A stretch of DNA of 17,939 nt from an uncultured Lachnospiraceae bacterium. Lineage in GTDB: Bacteria; Bacillota; Clostridia; Lachnospirales; Lachnospiraceae. Positions 13,970-17,939 of this stretch are shown one piece after another (within the stretch, counting starts at the first letter, position 1; each line of letters begins with the position of its first letter). The notes beneath the pieces are model-generated. The model was not told the DNA's origin, did not search any database, and was given only the letters and a program-made list of their open reading frames with translations. The position numbers and the translations under genes were made by a program. Where the stretch lies: assembly GCA_947177925.1 (NCBI GenBank), contig CAMWWJ010000027.1:1-17939 (forward strand). The letters are read 5' to 3'.

Positions 13970-13996
13970 TTAGCACTCACTGAAATAGAGCGCTAA
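13970..13996. promoter_or_regulatory. CIRCE element (HrcA operator) upstream of CBASS
   Basis: TTAGCACTC (13970-13978), nine-base spacer, GAGCGCTAA (13988-13996). The CIRCE consensus is TTAGCACTC-N9-GAGTGCTAA, so 17 of 18 conserved positions match with exact spacing. It overlaps the predicted transcription start and ends just before the AGGAGGG of the CD-NTase gene, the placement seen at groESL and dnaK operons of Gram-positive bacteria, where HrcA represses until unfolded proteins titrate GroEL. Confidence 0.85.
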
Positions 13997-14010
13997 CAAA
14001 AGGAGGGAAT

Positions 14011-15021
14011 ATGTTAGATTTACAAAAAGAATTTATTAAGTTTCAAGAAAATATAAAATTGGATGATGAAAATCAAAAACTGAGAGATAAAAGAGATATT
14101 TTATTAAAAAAATTAAAGAATACTATTTCAGATGATGCAGCTTCTTATTCAACATTTAATCAAGGGAGCTATGCAATGGGAACAGGTATTTATCCAGAAG
14201 ACGAGGACTATGATATTGATGTGGGAATAAAGTTTAATATTGATAAGGATGATTACAGTGATCCATTAGAACCTAAAATGTGGGTCAAGGATGCTTTGGA
14301 TGGACATACAAAAAAAGTTGAGGTTAGGCGTTCTTGTGTAACAGTTACATATCAGGAGAATGGGGAATCGGCATATCATGTAGATTTTGCAATCTATGCT
14401 GCTGATAACGCAGATGAAAAAATGTATATTGCAAAGGGGAAAACATATTCTGATGATGAACATCGGTATTGGGAAGTGTCAGATCCTCAAGGATTGATAA
14501 AGGCGATTAAGAATAAGTATTCTGGTGATGATGCGCTTCAGTTTAGAAGAGTAATTCGATATATGAAAAAGTGGAAGAGCCACAACTTCTCTTCTAATGG
14601 AGATAGTGCTCCTACGGGCATTGCTTTAACGATATTGGCATATGATGGTGGCTTTAGTATTAACAAAAAATATGATTGGGCGACGGGAAAATATATTTAT
14701 GATGACTTTTCGGCATTATGTAATTTAGTATATAATATAAAAAAACGTTTTTCATATAGTTGGAGTAGTGAAGCAGGGCAAATGTGTCATACAATGAGTT
14801 TAAGCCTTCCTGTAGAACCATATAACGACCTTTTTGTAAAAATGACAGATAAACAGATGGAAAATTTCTATCAGAAGATTAATAAAATGCTTGAAAAGTT
14901 AAATGAGGTTAAAGGAAAGACAAAGCGTTCGGAAGCTTGTACGATTCTTGTGGAGTTGTTTGGAGAAGATTTTCCAGTAACTGTAGATAAGAGTATGGTT
15001 GGAACATCGGAATCAGCATGA
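14011..15021 (+). CDS. CBASS CD-NTase (cyclic oligonucleotide synthase)
   Basis: 336-aa nucleotidyltransferase that would make the cyclic di- or oligonucleotide alarm signal on phage infection. AGGAGGG precedes ATG 14011. Motifs: the G52-S53 of NQGSYAMGTGI, the acidic pair D68 and D70 in EDEDYDIDVGIKF, and the third acidic residue D125 in YHVDFAIY, the Pol-beta-type metal triad. Later segments (LQFRRVIRYMKKWK, APTGIALTILAY) fit the helical second lobe. The C-terminus ends in MVGTSESA; in type II systems Cap2 conjugates the CD-NTase C-terminus, and a short exposed tail ending in a small residue suits that. I cannot assign the clade or product, though an HNH-SAVED effector implies a SAVED-binding cyclic nucleotide. 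Confidence 0.93.
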   Translation: MLDLQKEFIKFQENIKLDDENQKLRDKRDILLKKLKNTISDDAASYSTFNQGSYAMGTGIYPEDEDYDIDVGIKFNIDKDDYSDPLEPKMWVKDALDGHTKKVEVRRSCVTVTYQENGESAYHVDFAIYAADNADEKMYIAKGKTYSDDEHRYWEVSDPQGLIKAIKNKYSGDDALQFRRVIRYMKKWKSHNFSSNGDSAPTGIALTILAYDGGFSINKKYDWATGKYIYDDFSALCNLVYNIKKRFSYSWSSEAGQMCHTMSLSLPVEPYNDLFVKMTDKQMENFYQKINKMLEKLNEVKGKTKRSEACTILVELFGEDFPVTVDKSMVGTSESA

Positions 15022-15027
15022 GGTATT

Positions 15028-16758
15028 ATGAATAGGTTTTTTTATGAGAGTTTAGTAGATGACTTAAATGCAAAACGAGGTGTTGTTTTTTTAGCTAAGG
15101 AGAGTAGCCAACAAAAGTATGTGGCTACTTTCTTTGGCTGTGTGAAAATAATGGATGGCAGCAGTATTAATTTGGTAATCGCTTTTGATAAATACTTTCC
15201 GTTAAGGCTTCCAGTATTTTATGTAAATGATGATAATATTTTTAGAGTCCATGTTGAATCTGATGGAAAAATATGTCTGTATGATAAAAGTTCTATATTA
15301 ATAAACAAAGATATGCCAGAACAGATTTTATTAGATTGTTTTGATCAAGCAATAAAAATATTAAATATACTGCCTGGAACAGATGAATACAATCAGGAGA
15401 TATTTCGAGAATTTGATGCATATTGGATGAAAACAGCAAAGCATAGATGGGTATATTCTTGCTTTAATACTTCTGAAGTGACCTATAATGAATACAATAT
15501 GCTTTTTGCATCAAAAATTTGCGTAGTTGCAAAAACAGAAAATGATGCTTCAGTAATGGCATATAACAGTCTAAATGCGGAGAGGAAGGAATCAGATTTT
15601 TACAAAAAATGTTTAGTTATACGATTAAGAAAAAAAAGTGCCCTAATAAATATTAAAAAAAATTATAAATGGAAAGAGCTGCGAAATTATATTCTAAATA
15701 ATATCTCATCATCTTATAAAAAGAAATTTGAAAAGTTTTTGCAAAAGAAAGCCAAGAGAATTCTACAATACATTTTTTTAGTATATGGAACTTCTATGGG
15801 AGATATTGTTTTTGGATTTAGAGTTGATATTTGGAATAAGAAATATTTGCAAATATCTAATGCCGTTAATGCCAAAATAGATCCTGTGTATATAAGAAGA
15901 ATAGATTACAATTATTTGTTAGCAAGAGTTGAAAGGAGAGCAACATTAAAGGATAAAAGAGTTTTATTATTAGGTGCTGGATCAATAGGAGGTTTTGTGG
16001 CTAATAATTTATGTCAGATGGGAGTAACACAACTGGATATATTAGATATGGATACTTTTCATGAAGAAAATGTTTGTAGGCATTTTTTGGGATTCGATTC
16101 GGCGGTAAATTCTATTATGACTTATAAGGCTGACTTATTAAAGGCGCAGTTAGAGAAAATGTATCCATATGTAGATATTGATTCTTTAAATTATGCGAAC
16201 CGTTCTGTAGAGGAGTTTTTAGAGAAACCCGAGCGATTTGAAAATTATGATATAATAATTTCTGCTTTGGGAGAACCCACCTTAAATTTAGAAATCAATA
16301 GGATAATATATCAAAAACAGATAGTAACACCATTGGTATGCTGCTTTAATGAGCCATACGGAATAGGAGGTCATGTAATAATATCAAATTTGGATAAAAA
16401 CTCCTGTCTACAATGCTTATATACGAAGATAAATGCTTCAGAAATAACTTCTTTTAGAGGAAGTTTGGTGGAAGAAGGGCAATCTTTTAAGAAAAATGTG
16501 TCAGGATGTAGTGGTGCCTTCGTACCATATAGTAGTTTAGATTCGCAACAAACAGCAATATTGGCAACTCGTCTAATAGTAAAAGTGTTGTTAGAGGAAA
16601 TAAAAGAAAATACTATGGAAACATGGATTGGATCAAGTGACGAGTTAATGTTAAACCATTTCAAAACATCTCAATATTATAATATTATTAGCGCGAGTAA
16701 AGTATGCACTAAAAACGATTTTGGAAATTGTCATTGTGTAGTATGTGGGGGTGAATAA
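15028..16758 (+). CDS. cap2: Cap2, E2-E1 fusion of type II CBASS
   Basis: 576 aa, six bases after the CD-NTase stop. The N-terminal E2-like domain includes VHVESDGKICLYDKSS with candidate catalytic C83. A linker of about 150 residues follows, then a ThiF/E1 domain: RVLLLGAGSIGGFVANNL with nucleotide loop G316-A-G-S-I-G-G322, LDILDMDTFHEENVCRHFLG, and IISALGEPTLNLEIN. A candidate E1 catalytic cysteine is C494 in SGCSGAFVPYSS. The C-terminus has an HCVVC pair. Known Cap2 enzymes work like a ubiquitin cascade, attaching the CD-NTase C-terminus to targets and so priming it for signalling. Domain order and neighbours match type II CBASS fully. I see no frame damage. Confidence 0.93.
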   Translation: MNRFFYESLVDDLNAKRGVVFLAKESSQQKYVATFFGCVKIMDGSSINLVIAFDKYFPLRLPVFYVNDDNIFRVHVESDGKICLYDKSSILINKDMPEQILLDCFDQAIKILNILPGTDEYNQEIFREFDAYWMKTAKHRWVYSCFNTSEVTYNEYNMLFASKICVVAKTENDASVMAYNSLNAERKESDFYKKCLVIRLRKKSALINIKKNYKWKELRNYILNNISSSYKKKFEKFLQKKAKRILQYIFLVYGTSMGDIVFGFRVDIWNKKYLQISNAVNAKIDPVYIRRIDYNYLLARVERRATLKDKRVLLLGAGSIGGFVANNLCQMGVTQLDILDMDTFHEENVCRHFLGFDSAVNSIMTYKADLLKAQLEKMYPYVDIDSLNYANRSVEEFLEKPERFENYDIIISALGEPTLNLEINRIIYQKQIVTPLVCCFNEPYGIGGHVIISNLDKNSCLQCLYTKINASEITSFRGSLVEEGQSFKKNVSGCSGAFVPYSSLDSQQTAILATRLIVKVLLEEIKENTMETWIGSSDELMLNHFKTSQYYNIISASKVCTKNDFGNCHCVVCGGE

Positions 16759-16764
16759 AAACGC

Positions 16765-17238
16765 ATGGAATATGAAGTACGTGCAGAGAGTTTTAGGTTA
16801 GAAATTAACGAAAATGTGTATCAACGATTTAGCGCATATATAGAAAGTTATAACTATAATGTGGAAAGTGGAGGAATTTTAGTAGGAATATTAGACCCTT
16901 CACATAATTCAATCATAATAACTGACATTACAGAACCATTTGATAGAGATAGACAAACGAGATATGGATTTCACAGAATGGAGAAAGGTCATCAAGAGAA
17001 AATGGATCAACTCTGGGAACAATCAGATTTTAAGAAGACATATTTAGGGGAATGGCATACACATAAACAGAAGAGGCCATGCCCATCAAATATTGATATT
17101 AAAAATTGGATTAAAATCAGCAAGAAAAATATACACAATTCTCAAAGGCTTTTTTTTATTATAGTCGGTACAGAAGAAATTGGAGTATGGATGGTTGTGC
17201 ATGATATGGTTAAAAAACTTGAAGTAGTAGAAAACTAA
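16765..17238 (+). CDS. cap3: Cap3, JAMM-family isopeptidase of type II CBASS
   Basis: 157 aa, six bases after Cap2. The JAB/JAMM metalloprotease motif is complete: E34 in VESGGILVG, H98-x-H100 in GEWHTHKQKRPCP, S108 and D111 eleven residues after the second histidine. In type II CBASS, Cap3 removes the CD-NTase from its conjugates, counteracting Cap2. The gene overlaps nothing and is followed by a 18-base gap to the effector. Length is normal for this family. Confidence 0.92.
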   Translation: MEYEVRAESFRLEINENVYQRFSAYIESYNYNVESGGILVGILDPSHNSIIITDITEPFDRDRQTRYGFHRMEKGHQEKMDQLWEQSDFKKTYLGEWHTHKQKRPCPSNIDIKNWIKISKKNIHNSQRLFFIIVGTEEIGVWMVVHDMVKKLEVVEN

Positions 17239-17256
17239 AGTTGGAGGGAGTTTTTT

Positions 17257-17886
17257 ATGGGTGAAAATAAAAAGATGAGGCGTCCACCGATTCCTAATCC
17301 AGTTCAAAGGGAATTATGGATAAAATCTGGTGGAAGATGTGAGTTTCGGGGTTGTAATAAATATTTATATAAAGATGGGGTGACTCAACAACCACGAAAC
17401 TTGGCTCATATTGCTCATATTGTGAGTTGGACGCCGGCAGGACCACGTGGAAATGAAAATTCAGAAAAACTTGCAACTGATATTTCAAATTTAATGCTTA
17501 CTTGTTCGGAACATAATAATTTAATTGATGATGCGAATTATGTCGATAAGTATCCAATAGAACTTTTGCAAAGATTTAAACGAGAGCACGAGGAGAGAAT
17601 TTTTAGAGTTACGGGAATGGGGCAAGACTACGGTGTCCGTATTGTAAAGATGTGGAGTAAAATACAAGATCAGGTTCCACAAATAAGCGATCAAGGTATT
17701 TATGATGCTATACAACCATATTATCCGTTAGAAGATACGTTGAATATTGATCTTTCTCAAGTAGAATACATTTCGTCAGCAATGGAAACTATTAGAAAAA
17801 TAGTTGATTTGCATTTATTATCTAATCAGAAACAGGAAAAATATTGTTTGTTTTTAATGTCAAAAATTCCTTACTCTTGTTACTAG
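17257..17886 (+). CDS. cap5: Cap5-like HNH-SAVED CBASS effector, truncated by in-frame TAG
   Basis: Start ATG 17257 has GGAGGG upstream. The HNH nuclease domain is complete: zinc ligands C28, C33, C83 and H86 (CEFRGC and LTCSEHN), catalytic H54 in AHIAHIVSW and N78 in DISNLML. After a linker, a SAVED domain begins at about residue 160 (IDLSQVEYISSAMETIRKIV). Translation stops at codon 210 (TAG, 17884-17886), right after SKIPYSCY. The same frame continues past the stop with GYVLGNKVNAECFQYFR to the window edge, and this reads as the normal SAVED continuation (a YLGYVLGNK-type helix). Family members are nearly twice as long. As written, the ligand-binding domain is lost, so the nuclease should not be activated by the signal. 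A sequencing error or readthrough is possible. Confidence 0.9.
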   Translation: MGENKKMRRPPIPNPVQRELWIKSGGRCEFRGCNKYLYKDGVTQQPRNLAHIAHIVSWTPAGPRGNENSEKLATDISNLMLTCSEHNNLIDDANYVDKYPIELLQRFKREHEERIFRVTGMGQDYGVRIVKMWSKIQDQVPQISDQGIYDAIQPYYPLEDTLNIDLSQVEYISSAMETIRKIVDLHLLSNQKQEKYCLFLMSKIPYSCY

Positions 17887-17939
17887 GGTTATGTATTAGG
17901 AAATAAGGTAAATGCGGAATGTTTTCAGTATTTCAGAGA
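17887..17939 (+). other. Continuation of the SAVED domain frame after the TAG
   Basis: Seventeen open codons in the frame of the effector run to the window edge and have SAVED-like sequence (GYVLGNKVNAECFQYFR), so the remainder of the domain is probably encoded beyond the window. Confidence 0.65.

Noticed and set aside
1..17939. CRISPR array, rRNA or full tRNA genes
   Set aside because: No regularly spaced repeats with unique spacers, no rRNA-like stretches and no complete cloverleaf were seen on either strand.

Overview
The window looks like a mobile-element-rich stretch of a low-GC Gram-positive gut-type Clostridia genome, most likely Lachnospiraceae. This is inferred from AGGAGG ribosome binding sites almost throughout, AT-rich genes, and families typical of Firmicutes integrative elements (DUF6017 replication initiator, DUF5348, DUF3847, DUF6040, TnpV, DUF3173, HTH_16). 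No species call is possible.

Region 1 (1-5889) is an integrative mobilizable element on the + strand. It holds the C-terminal end of a DUF6017 replication initiator (cut by the window edge), an intact tyrosine integrase, DUF5348, a MobC-like ribbon-helix-helix accessory protein, DUF3847, an oriT with an RSF1010-type nic core, a MobQ-type MobA/MobL relaxase, a coiled-coil protein and a DUF6040 membrane protein whose genes overlap the relaxase tail in another frame, and TnpV.

Region 2 (5890-10772) is AT-rich anti-phage cargo. First comes an AAA15 ATPase plus RloB pair (RloAB/AbiL-like) behind a strong promoter carrying a duplicated operator. Then comes a likely type I toxin-antitoxin remnant. 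Last is an operon of a caspase-like protease followed by two different TIR-domain proteins, resembling type IV Thoeris (TIR + caspase) but with a second TIR gene. A rho-independent terminator closes the block.

Region 3 (10803-13701) is the decayed end of another integrative element. It has a minus-strand integrase lacking its core-binding domain, DUF3173, an XRE regulator, then a frameshifted sigma-70-like gene and a partner HTH_16 gene. From about 12100 to 13750 it is visibly more GC-rich than its surroundings. Two structured non-coding stretches lie in it or beside it.

Region 4 (13930-17939) is a type II CBASS operon: CD-NTase, Cap2 (E2-E1 fusion), Cap3 (JAMM isopeptidase) and a Cap5-like HNH-SAVED effector. 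Two points stand out. The promoter carries a near-perfect CIRCE element (the HrcA heat-shock operator), which would link this CBASS system to protein-folding stress. The effector is interrupted by an in-frame TAG early in its SAVED domain, with the reading frame continuing beyond it to the window edge.

Together the window stacks three defence systems (RloAB; TIR signalling to a caspase; cyclic-nucleotide signalling to a nuclease) on remnants of at least two mobile elements.
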